NCBI GenBank assembly: GCA_025463465.1
Contig: JAODAO010000277.1
Span: 1-35,250, forward strand
DNA from: Glaciihabitans sp.
GTDB lineage: Bacteria > Actinomycetota > Actinomycetes > Actinomycetales > Microbacteriaceae
Length of the DNA: 35,250 nucleotides
Direction of reading: 5' to 3'
The position numbers were made by a program, and so were the translations under genes. Positions 7,854 through 14,796 of the stretch are shown in pieces. The notes below the pieces were generated by a model, which did no database searches, had not been told where the DNA came from, and was given only the letters and a program-made list of their open reading frames with translations. The stretch's first letter is position 1. Every line of letters begins with the position of its first letter.

Positions 7854-8725
7854 CGATCCAACACAACGACACCCGGGTAGCGACCTCCACTGCCCACCCG
7901 CGTCTCAGCCTCAACCAGGCCACGATCAAATACGCCACCCTCGACGAGGCGATCGCGGTGTCGGTCGGCGCCGGGTATCAGAGCATCGGGTTATGGCGCG
8001 AGCCCGTGCAGCAGGCGGGCCTCGAGCGAAGCATCCGTGCCATACACGACAGCGGACTACGTGTCTCCAGCCTGTGTCGGGCCGGTTTCTTCACCATGCC
8101 GGAGGGGCTCGAGCGCCGCGACACCATCGATGACAACCGGCGGGCCATCGCCGAAAGCGCCGCGCTCGGCGCCCCGGCGCTTGTACTCGTCGCCGGAGGG
8201 CTTCCCGCCGGATCGAGGGACTTAGTGGGAGCTCGCGAACGGGTGCGTGACGCGATTGGAGAGCTCGCTCCCGACGCCAAGGCCGCGGGGGTCACCCTCG
8301 CGATCGAGCCGCTGCATCCGATGTATGCGTCCGACCGGGCGGTTGTGTCGACGCTCGGCCAGGCTCTCGATATCGCCGAACAGTTTCCACCGGATGTGGT
8401 TGGTGCTGTGGTGGACACCTTCCACGTCTGGTGGGACCCCCAGCTGGCCGAGCAAATCGCCCGCGCCGGCGCCGGAGGGCGCATCGCCAGCTACCAGGTC
8501 TGCGACTGGTCCACACCGCTGGAAGCAGACGTGCTGCTGTCCCGTCACTACCCCGGCGAGGGTGTGATCGACTTCGCAACGATCACCGCGGAGGTCGAGG
8601 CCGCTGGTTATACCGGCGACATCGAGGTCGAGATCTTCAACCAAGCCATCTGGGATACCCCGTACGACACGGTCGCCGCCCTCACCCGTGATTCGTTCGC
8701 CAGCTCCGTCGGAGTTCATCTCTAA
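7850..8725 (+). CDS. sugar phosphate isomerase/epimerase-like TIM barrel
   Basis: The protein has 291 residues from GTG 7850, which overlaps the upstream stop (GTGA); CGGAG lies about 8 bp upstream. It belongs to the xylose-isomerase-like/AP-endonuclease-2 TIM-barrel family. Likely metal ligands are visible at strand ends: Glu153 (LAIEPLHP), Asp189 and His192 (VVDTFHVWWD) and Glu261 (IEVEIFN). Relatives include IolE/IolI, tagatose epimerases and the C-glycoside-cleaving and 3-keto-glycoside lyase-like enzymes that work with Gfo/Idh/MocA partners. It ends the rightward operon. Isomerase, epimerase or beta-elimination chemistry on the oxidised sugar is inferred; the substrate cannot be read from sequence. 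Confidence 0.87.
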   Translation: MTIQHNDTRVATSTAHPRLSLNQATIKYATLDEAIAVSVGAGYQSIGLWREPVQQAGLERSIRAIHDSGLRVSSLCRAGFFTMPEGLERRDTIDDNRRAIAESAALGAPALVLVAGGLPAGSRDLVGARERVRDAIGELAPDAKAAGVTLAIEPLHPMYASDRAVVSTLGQALDIAEQFPPDVVGAVVDTFHVWWDPQLAEQIARAGAGGRIASYQVCDWSTPLEADVLLSRHYPGEGVIDFATITAEVEAAGYTGDIEVEIFNQAIWDTPYDTVAALTRDSFASSVGVHL

Positions 8726-8830
8726 GGAGCGCCCGCATCCCCGTTCACCTGGCTTCTGCAGCTGGCGTAACGGTGGAGCAGGGGCGCCGGACGGCGCTGG
8801 CCACCGTGGACACAACTCGTGACGAAATGA

Positions 8831-8858
8831 CGAAAGCCCCGCCGAAGCGGGGCTTTCG
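8831..8858. terminator. strong hairpin, likely bidirectional terminator
   Basis: CGAAAGCCCCGC and GCGGGGCTTTCG form a perfect 12-bp stem around a CGAA loop, followed on the plus strand by ATTTT. On the minus strand it lies 4 bp past the encoded CCA end of tRNA-Arg; on the plus strand it could end the sugar operon, whose last stop is 105 bp before it. Confidence 0.85.
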
Positions 8859-8862
8859 ATTT

Positions 8863-8938
8863 TGGTGCGCCCGGAGGGATTTGAACCCCCGACCTATTGA
8901 TCCGTAGTCAATTGCTCTATCCGCTGAGCTACGGGCGC
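8863..8938 (-). tRNA. tRNA-Arg (anticodon ACG)
   Basis: The minus strand folds as a full cloverleaf: acceptor GCGCCCG pairs with CGGGCGC, D-arm GCTC...GAGC, anticodon stem ATTGA/TCAAT with loop CTACGGA, and T-arm GGGGG-TTCAAAT-CCCTC. Anticodon ACG reads CGN arginine codons after inosine editing. The 3' CCA is encoded (8863-8865), unlike the two tRNA-Ser genes further right. Confidence 0.97.
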
Positions 8939-8968
8939 ATCTTGTAGGGCCAAAACCCAACCTGACGA

Positions 8969-9403
8969 CTATACCAGCGGAAGGGAGGTCCCCGCGTCCA
9001 ATTGACGCAATTTACGCAGTTGACGCACCAAAGCCACCTGTCGAAAGGACTCGTCGACGAGTTCGCCGAGATGCTGCCAGTCGGTGTCCGGGGTATCGAT
9101 ATCGATGGCCATCCATCCGCTCGGACCCCAGTATTTAGGCGAGAAGTAGCGGGTGTCCTGCCTATACGCCGGGAGGGCGTCAGCACTCGGTTTGAACACC
9201 ATGGAGTGGGGTCGATTCATGTCTGCGGAAACCAATAAAAAAATCTTTTTGCCCGCCCGGAAAGTGGGTCTGCCCCATGCCTCGACTTCGGCCGCTTCGG
9301 GGTATGTCATACAGACACGTCGAAGCCTCTCAACCAGCGGGTCGTGCGGGTCGATGACCCGAGGGTGTGGCTGCACCATGCCCAGAAACTTACTCCGCGG
9401 CAT
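8969..9403 (-). CDS. MmcQ/YjbR family protein
   Basis: A 144-residue protein of the MmcQ/YjbR fold, a small alpha-beta family with a CyaY-like shape that is often annotated as DNA-binding. Typical features are an early EAxExxAWGRPTFRAGKKIFLLV stretch (read in pieces: EVEAWGRPTFR, KKIFLLV), FKPSAD, and YWGPSGWMAIDID near residue 100. The start is uncertain: ATG 9403 is used here, and ATG 9379 (MVQPHPRV) is equally possible because neither has a strong ribosome site. It stands alone between tRNA-Arg and the CNNM/CBS pair. Cellular role unknown. Confidence 0.8.
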   Translation of the reverse strand: MPRSKFLGMVQPHPRVIDPHDPLVERLRRVCMTYPEAAEVEAWGRPTFRAGKKIFLLVSADMNRPHSMVFKPSADALPAYRQDTRYFSPKYWGPSGWMAIDIDTPDTDWQHLGELVDESFRQVALVRQLRKLRQLDAGTSLPLV

Positions 9404-9490
9404 CCACCATGTCGACGGCCGGTTACCAGCCAGCGGTCACGCCCCGTGAGATCGATTTCGAGTATCGGTTTCGAACGTCGCCTACGCGGG

Positions 9491-10531
9491 TCAAGCGCTG
9501 GTGGCGTCCTCGACCTCGCCGACGAGTTCCTCAATGATGTCCTCAAGGAACAGCACACCGGTGATGCGGCCGTCCTCGGTGAACGAGCGCGCCACGTGAG
9601 CACCCACGCGACGCATGGAGGCCAGGGCGTCCTCGATGTCGGAATCGCGCAGCACCGAGCTCAGTTGGCGGATGCGCTTGGCCGGCACCGGGCTGGCGAA
9701 TTTCACCGGGTCGGTGAGGTCCATCACGTCCTTGAGGTGAAGGTAACCGGTGGGGTCACCGTCTTCGTTGGTGAGGATGTAGCGCGAGAAGCCGTGGGTG
9801 GCGACGGCGCGCTGGATGTCCGCGGGTGATGAATTCGACGGCAGGAGCACCATCTCGCTGATTGGCACCTCGACGTCAGAAACCTTTTTGGCCGTGAACT
9901 CGAAGGCGGCGGACAGCGTTCCCGACGAATCGTCCAGAACACCCTCACGCGTCGACTGGGCGACGATATTTGCCACCTCGTCGAGCGTGTATGCGCTGGT
10001 CGCCTCGTCCTTCGGCTCCACCTTGAACAGGCGAAGCACCCCGTTCGCCACGGCGTTCAGGCTCCAGATCACGGGCTTGAAGACGCGGGCGACGAACACC
10101 AGAGGCGGGGCCAGTAACAGCGCGGCACGGTCCGGCACCGAGAACGACAGGTTCTTCGGCACCATCTCGCCGATGACCACGTGCAGGAAGGTGACCAGCA
10201 GCAGGGCAACGATAAACGCGACAACGCTGATGGCTTCCTCGGGCAACGGCGTCAGCGCGAGCGGGTACTCGAGCAGGTGGTGGATGGCGGGCTCTGACAC
10301 GTTGAGGATCAGCAGCGAACAGACCGTGATGCCTAGCTGGCTGGTCGCCAGCATCAGGGTGGCGTGTTCCATAGCCCACAGCGTGGTTTTGGCGGCCTTG
10401 CTGCCCGCCTCGGCTCTCGGCTCGATCTGGGAGCGGCGGGCGGAGATTACGGCGAACTCAGCGCCGACGAAGAAGGCGTTGACCAGCAGCAGCACTACCA
10501 GCCAGAGGATGCCTGGGACGAATTCACTCAT
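9491..10531 (-). CDS. hemolysin-family CNNM/CBS membrane protein, short form
   Basis: A 346-residue protein with an N-terminal CNNM (DUF21) membrane domain: helices start at about residues 5-30 (PGILWLVVLLLVNAFFVGAEF), with later helices around LATSQLGITVCSLLILNV and VVAFIVALLLVTFLHVVIGEMVPK. A CBS pair follows from about residue 210 (PISEMVLLPSN ... FLEDIIEELVGEVED). It lacks the C-terminal CorC/HlyC domain present in its neighbour. The family is linked to magnesium or other cation homeostasis (CorC/MpfA-like); 'hemolysin' is historical. It overlaps the upstream paralogue by 4 bp, so the two are probably translated together and may form heterodimers. Confidence 0.92.
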   Translation of the reverse strand: MSEFVPGILWLVVLLLVNAFFVGAEFAVISARRSQIEPRAEAGSKAAKTTLWAMEHATLMLATSQLGITVCSLLILNVSEPAIHHLLEYPLALTPLPEEAISVVAFIVALLLVTFLHVVIGEMVPKNLSFSVPDRAALLLAPPLVFVARVFKPVIWSLNAVANGVLRLFKVEPKDEATSAYTLDEVANIVAQSTREGVLDDSSGTLSAAFEFTAKKVSDVEVPISEMVLLPSNSSPADIQRAVATHGFSRYILTNEDGDPTGYLHLKDVMDLTDPVKFASPVPAKRIRQLSSVLRDSDIEDALASMRRVGAHVARSFTEDGRITGVLFLEDIIEELVGEVEDATSA

Positions 10532-11895
10532 TTCAGGGCGTCCTTTCTGACGTCGGCGACGGCACGCTCGGTGGCGGTGGCCATCAGGGCCGGATCGGTT
10601 TCTGGCACGGTGGGGGTGAAGCGGAGGCGATCGACCCGGGGGCCGTCCACCCGCTCGACCCGCAAGGTTCCGCCGTCGAGGGCTACCTCGTCGCCCACCT
10701 CGGGGATACGGTCGAGCATGTCGGCCACAAATCCGCCGATGGTGTCGTAGTCGGCGTCCTCGGGGACGGTAACGCCGGTGCGCTCGAGCAGCTCATCCGG
10801 GCGCAGGTCCGCGGCGAAGGTGATCGACTTTCCGGTGCGGATGACACCGGAACGGGAGCGGTCGTGCTCGTCCTCCAACTCTCCGACGAGTTCCTCCACG
10901 AGGTCCTCGAGGGTGACGATGCCGGCGGTTCCGCCGTACTCGTCCGTGACGATGGCAATCTGGAAGCCGCTGCGGCGCAGGAGGCCAAGCAGGGTGTCTA
11001 CCCCCATCGACTCCGGCACCTGCAGGGGTTCGATCATCAGGGTGTTGACGGTCACGCTGGAGCGTTCGTTGAGGGCGACGGCGAACGCCTGTTTGACGTG
11101 GACAACACCAACGATGTCGTCGACGTCGTCACCCATCACGGGGAAACGTGAGAAGCCGGTGGACGTTGCTGCATCCACCACGTCCTTGGCGGTGTCGGTG
11201 GCCGAGACGGCCGTCATCCGCACGCGGGGTGTCATCACGTTGTTGGCGTCGTGCTCGGAGAACCGCAGGGTGCGGTTGAGCAGGGCGGCATGGTCCTTGT
11301 CGAGGATGCCCTCCAGTGCGGAGCGGCGGACGAGGGAGGACAGCTCCTCGGCGGAGCGGGCACCGGACAGTTCCTCCTTCGGCTCGATGCCGAAACCACG
11401 GATGATGGCGTTCGCGGTGTTGTTGAACAGCAGGATCACGGGCTTGAAAACCGTGGTGAACACCGTCTGGAACGGCACAACGAGCTTCGCCGTCGCGAGG
11501 GGCAATGCGAGCGCGAAGTTCTTGGGGACGAGCTCACCGATGACCATCGAGAACAGTGTTGCGATGACAACACCGACGATGGTGCCGACCACGGGAACGG
11601 TGGCCTGCGGCAGTCCGACATCGATCAGCGGCTCCCGAAGCAGGGCGCTGACGGCGGGTTCGAAGGTGTACCCGGTGAGCAGGGTGGTGAGGGTGATACC
11701 GAGCTGGGCACCGGACAGGTGCGTCGAGGTGATCTTCAGCGCCTTGATGGTGGGACCGAGTCGCTTTTCGCCCTTCTGGGCGCGGGACTCGAGGTCATTT
11801 CGATCGAGGTTGACGAGCGCAAACTCGGAAGCGACGAAAAGGCCGGTTCCGACGGTCAGGATGAGACCGATTCCGATCATGATCCATTCATACAT
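10528..11895 (-). CDS. hemolysin-family CNNM/CBS/CorC membrane protein, long form
   Basis: A 455-residue protein from ATG 11895. The N-terminal CNNM domain has helices at about 5-27 (MIGIGLILTVGTGLFVASEFAL, split) and at the GTIVGVVIATLFSMVIGELV segment. A CBS pair lies at about 205-335 (VMTPRVRMTAVSATDT ... VTDEYGGTAGIVTLEDLVEE, split). A C-terminal CorC/HlyC domain follows (DYDTIGGFVADMLDRIPEVGDE, split). This full architecture is typical of CorC/MpfA-type cation-homeostasis proteins. The 4-bp overlap with the short paralogue downstream is the usual actinobacterial tandem arrangement. The ion and transport direction cannot be read from the sequence. Confidence 0.93.
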   Translation of the reverse strand: MYEWIMIGIGLILTVGTGLFVASEFALVNLDRNDLESRAQKGEKRLGPTIKALKITSTHLSGAQLGITLTTLLTGYTFEPAVSALLREPLIDVGLPQATVPVVGTIVGVVIATLFSMVIGELVPKNFALALPLATAKLVVPFQTVFTTVFKPVILLFNNTANAIIRGFGIEPKEELSGARSAEELSSLVRRSALEGILDKDHAALLNRTLRFSEHDANNVMTPRVRMTAVSATDTAKDVVDAATSTGFSRFPVMGDDVDDIVGVVHVKQAFAVALNERSSVTVNTLMIEPLQVPESMGVDTLLGLLRRSGFQIAIVTDEYGGTAGIVTLEDLVEELVGELEDEHDRSRSGVIRTGKSITFAADLRPDELLERTGVTVPEDADYDTIGGFVADMLDRIPEVGDEVALDGGTLRVERVDGPRVDRLRFTPTVPETDPALMATATERAVADVRKDALK

Positions 11896-12079
11896 TCGGG
11901 GCCCCCGCCTGCATCCGGACCGGAATTACGGTCGGTTGGAACGGGGGCACGGGTCTGTGTGAAGGGGGGTCATCCATGGTCAGAACAGACTATAGGCATC
12001 TTCAGGGGTCCCGCTGGGCGGTGCGCACATCTCCCAGCACAACCGCAGCGCCGTGTTACCCGGACGAAACCGTGGTGTT

Positions 12080-13384
12080 TTAGCTGCCGAAGCCGACGGA
12101 GCAGGTCTCCTGCTGGGCGGTCTGGCCCTGCAGCCCGCTGATCGCGCCCGGGCCGACGGTGGCGTCCGGGTCGGCCGTGGCGGTAGCGGGGGTGCCGTCT
12201 GCGTTGGTTGCCGGGGTGCCGTCCGCGTTGGTGGCGGGGGTCTCGACGGCGGCGTTCGGGTCGAGGGTCGAGCCGGTTCCGAGAGAGTCCGACGCGAGGT
12301 TCAGGGGCTGGTCGGCTTCGATCGCGGCGAACAGTTCATCGGCGACGTCGGTGGTCGGCACTACCTTGCCGGGGTAGTCCGGGTCCTCCGTTGTGCCGGG
12401 GTACTGCACAAGCGCCATCGTTGCCAGGTCGACAGTTCGTAGTGTTTGCGCCATCGAGACCATCGTGTCGAGGGAGGTGAGGCTCGTGGACAGGCGCACG
12501 TTGGTTGCGGCGACGTTCGCCAGGGCGTAGAGCTTGGTGATGTCGGTGAGGGTGTCGTCGCTCTTCAGGCGCCGCACCAGTGACGACATGTATACCTGCT
12601 GCGAGGAGATGCGGGACAGGTCGCTGCCGTCGCCGACACCGTGCCGGGTGCGCAGGAACGCCAGCGCTGTGCCGCCGGAGATCACGCTGGTGCCTGCGGG
12701 CAGGTCGAGCCCCGAGTAGTCATCCTTGATGGGGTCGGCGAGGCACACCGAGACCCCGCCGACGGCGTCGGTCATCTGCACAACAGCGTTGAAGGACATC
12801 TGTGCGGCGTAGGGAATGTCGAGGCCGGTAAGTTCCTCGGCGGTGTTCACCACACAGGCGAGCCCGCCCCTGGCGAAGGCCGTGTTGAACGAGACCCCGG
12901 TCAGGGCGGAGGTGGTGTCACCCGTTGTGGTGTTGGTGCAGGCGGGCTGGTCGGTGATCAGGTCACGGGGGATGCTGACCACGGTGGCGCTGGTGTGGTC
13001 GGCGGACACGTGCAGCAGGATGTTGACGTCGTTGAGGGTGGCGTCGCGCTCACCAAACGCCTCCGCCTGGTCAACATCGTTGTCGATGCCAACGACCAGG
13101 AGGTTGAAGCTTCCGCTGATCTGGCCGATGTCCGGGGGTGTTTCGTCGTTGGGGCTGCTGATGTCGATGGAGTTGTCGACGATCTGTTTACTGAGGTCCC
13201 AGACCGAGACGGCGGCGATTGAGGCAGCGCTCGCGACCGCGATCGCCGCGACGAGTCCCACCGCTTTGAGCCAGCCGCGGAGCGCCGCACCATGCTCGTG
13301 CCGACCGTGCTTGGGCACACCGAAACCAGCTCGACGGTCACGTCGGCGCGGGGCGCTGGGTTTGGGTGGGTTGTGATCGGTCAT
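12080..13384 (-). CDS. LCP (LytR-CpsA-Psr) family cell-wall phosphotransferase 1
   Basis: A 434-residue membrane-anchored enzyme of the type that attaches wall teichoic acid, arabinogalactan or capsule to peptidoglycan. A basic cytoplasmic tail (1-35) is followed by one transmembrane helix at about 38-60. The extracellular LCP domain carries FNLLVVGID, the DVNILLHVSADH strand with VVSIPRDL (conserved Arg), and LAFLRTRHGVGDGSDLSR (split) with catalytic Arg/Asp residues. The C-terminal linker contains two copies of PATNADGT and the tail ends ETCSVGFGS. Four cysteines line up with those of the second LCP protein in this window. There is no clear ribosome site and a TATACT box lies 8 bp before the ATG, which suggests a leaderless message. 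Confidence 0.92.
   Translation of the reverse strand: MTDHNPPKPSAPRRRDRRAGFGVPKHGRHEHGAALRGWLKAVGLVAAIAVASAASIAAVSVWDLSKQIVDNSIDISSPNDETPPDIGQISGSFNLLVVGIDNDVDQAEAFGERDATLNDVNILLHVSADHTSATVVSIPRDLITDQPACTNTTTGDTTSALTGVSFNTAFARGGLACVVNTAEELTGLDIPYAAQMSFNAVVQMTDAVGGVSVCLADPIKDDYSGLDLPAGTSVISGGTALAFLRTRHGVGDGSDLSRISSQQVYMSSLVRRLKSDDTLTDITKLYALANVAATNVRLSTSLTSLDTMVSMAQTLRTVDLATMALVQYPGTTEDPDYPGKVVPTTDVADELFAAIEADQPLNLASDSLGTGSTLDPNAAVETPATNADGTPATNADGTPATATADPDATVGPGAISGLQGQTAQQETCSVGFGS
12189..12236 (-). repeat. 24-bp tandem duplication coding for PATNADGT
   Basis: Two adjacent 24-bp units differing at a few bases encode PATNADGT twice in the proline/threonine-rich linker of the LCP protein. 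The unit size keeps the reading frame, so copy number could vary without breaking the gene. Confidence 0.75.
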
Positions 13385-13392
13385 CCGGCGCC

Positions 13393-13398
13393 AGTATA
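13393..13398 (-). promoter_or_regulatory. -10 box of LCP gene 1 (possible leaderless start)
   Basis: TATACT on the minus strand ends 8 bp before the ATG at 13384. This would put transcription start at or next to the first base of the start codon. The -35 region is weak (GTGCCG at 17-bp spacing). Confidence 0.5.
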
Positions 13399-13423
13399 GG
13401 CACTCCAGCTATGGACGGCACAT

Positions 13424-13445
13424 CCCCCGTCGCCCCGCACGGGGG
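13424..13445. terminator. GC-rich hairpin between small membrane protein and LCP genes
   Basis: CCCCCGT and ACGGGGG form a 7-bp stem with an 8-base loop, downstream of the small membrane protein stop. No U-tract follows on the minus strand, so a terminator role is weakly supported. Confidence 0.35.
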
Positions 13446-13477
13446 TAGGGTTGCGTCAGAGCACCGTCAGGGTGGGA

Positions 13478-13882
13478 TTACTGAGGCACAAAAAGCAGGA
13501 CAAGCGAGACCACCGCGGCGAGCGCACCAATACCCGTGAGGATAAAGGCAAGCGCCCGAACGACCTTCTCACCATGCCCGGCCGCCTCGAACCGGACGTG
13601 CTGCGGCGCGTGCTTGTTGTAGTGCACGTGCAGCTCATCGGGGTCGGTGATCGCATCGTTCTCTTCGGCGTCCAGGTGGCGGGTGTGCAGCTCGCCCTCC
13701 GTGGTCATCCAACGCAACTGGGGGGTACCGAAATCATCCACCACCACCGCGTCGGTCTCGACCCAGCCGCCCCGCGCGATGCGCATCACCAGCACAACGA
13801 GGAACAGGACGACTCCGAGGGACAAACCGATCCACGTGAACAGCTCGGCCAGGTTGCCAACGAGGTCATGGACGTTGCTCAC
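13478..13882 (-). CDS. small two-helix membrane protein of unknown function
   Basis: A 134-residue protein with one transmembrane helix at about 12-34 (LFTWIGLSLGVVLFLVVLVM) and another at about 110-131 (ALAFILTGIGALAAVVSLVLLF, split). Between them is a polar domain (WVETDAVVVDDFGTPQLRWMTTEGELHTRHL, in pieces) that reads like the beta-rich loop of DUF3592-type proteins, though I cannot confirm membership. It has no enzymatic motif. It lies 26 bp after the lipoprotein gene on the same strand and may be co-transcribed with it or with the LCP gene. Confidence 0.7.
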   Translation of the reverse strand: MSNVHDLVGNLAELFTWIGLSLGVVLFLVVLVMRIARGGWVETDAVVVDDFGTPQLRWMTTEGELHTRHLDAEENDAITDPDELHVHYNKHAPQHVRFEAAGHGEKVVRALAFILTGIGALAAVVSLVLLFVPQ

Positions 13883-13908
13883 CGCCCAATGTTAACGTTC
13901 CTCAGCGT

Positions 13909-14727
13909 TCACTGCACTCCGCTTGTGGTCACAATGACTTTCCACGGGCCGTCCGGCACGTCGATGTCGTCGACAAATCGCCAGTGCACCCGCTCCGTTT
14001 CGTCGAGTTCGCTGAAGTTGAGACAGGAGTTGATCGCCGGCGAGACATCCAGCCCCGCCCCGTCCCACTTCTTGTTTTTCGGGCGCCTGTCGTCGGTGCC
14101 GAAAACGTAGCGGTGGTCGGAATACCGGGCGGGGCCGGCGTCCTGCACCTGCCCGAAGCAGACCAGCTTCCCGCGGAAGAGCTGCACCCACCGGTTTTTC
14201 ATAAAGCTGAATTCGGGGTCGCCGGAGTGCTCTGCGTATGGTGCCTCACCGGCCCAGGGGATCACCGTGTCCCGCAGCGTGAACCCTTTTCTGTTGTTGA
14301 TGTCGTCGTAGGGCAGGTCGAGGTAGAACGGGTTCTGCCGCGGTGTCATGCTGGTCGGGAAGTAGCCATTTTCGGCGGTGCGGCGTTCGGTCCGGCACTC
14401 CCCGTCCACCAGCACACCGTCGCAGCCGCCGTAGTTTCTGATCCAGTTGGCATCGTAGGTTGACAGCTCCTGGCTGCCGTCATCGGCGCTCGCGTCGAAG
14501 ATCTCCCCCACCCAGAACGTGGTGGCACTGATGTTGGTGTGCAGCGGGTAACGGCCAGCTTCGATCGGCGGTACCGGGTTGGTGGGGGCGAGGGGGATGT
14601 TGGTCACGGGCGGGTTCCTTGTCTCGGGAGCGCCGACGCAGCCAGCCAGCCCGATCGTGCTGAGGACGATTGTGGTGAGGACACGTGTGCTGAGAACACC
14701 TGCGGTGAGGACACTGCCGGCGAACAT
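13909..14727 (-). CDS. secreted lipoprotein of unknown function
   Basis: The protein has 272 residues from ATG 14727. A hydrophobic leader ends in the lipobox LAGC, with the lipidated Cys at about residue 30. The mature part carries TTFWVGEIFDAS, WIRNYGGCDGV, NPFYLDLPYDDIN and NRWVQLFRGKLVCFGQVQDAG. This reads as a compact globular extracellular domain with several cysteines and many aromatic residues, and I do not recognise its function. The open frame extends to 14796, but that would translate through a perfect 14-bp hairpin, so the start after the hairpin is chosen; no clear ribosome site precedes it. The leader is built of degenerate 15-bp tandem repeats. Position after the deacetylase suggests an envelope or polysaccharide role. 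Confidence 0.7.
   Translation of the reverse strand: MFAGSVLTAGVLSTRVLTTIVLSTIGLAGCVGAPETRNPPVTNIPLAPTNPVPPIEAGRYPLHTNISATTFWVGEIFDASADDGSQELSTYDANWIRNYGGCDGVLVDGECRTERRTAENGYFPTSMTPRQNPFYLDLPYDDINNRKGFTLRDTVIPWAGEAPYAEHSGDPEFSFMKNRWVQLFRGKLVCFGQVQDAGPARYSDHRYVFGTDDRRPKNKKWDGAGLDVSPAINSCLNFSELDETERVHWRFVDDIDVPDGPWKVIVTTSGVQ
14653..14712 (-). repeat. four degenerate 15-bp tandem repeats in lipoprotein signal peptide
   Basis: Plus-strand units starting at 14653, 14668, 14683 and 14698 share TG(A/C)(G)GTGAGGAC-like sequence. Read on the minus strand they encode VLTAG, VLSTR, VLTTI and VLSTI, the hydrophobic core of the signal peptide. Confidence 0.75.
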
Positions 14728-14729
14728 CA

Positions 14730-14762
14730 AACCGGGCGTACGAAGCTCTCGTACGCCCGGTT
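14730..14762. terminator. perfect 14-bp stem-loop after the deacetylase gene
   Basis: AACCGGGCGTACGA and TCGTACGCCCGGTT form a perfect 14-bp stem with a 5-base loop, 34 bp past the deacetylase stop and directly in front of the lipoprotein ATG. The U-tract is short (TTT at the stem base). It could be a terminator, an mRNA stabiliser or a translation-control hairpin for the lipoprotein. Confidence 0.65.
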
Positions 14763-14796
14763 CGGGTTGCGCTGCCCCGGTGGTGGGGCGTGGCAC

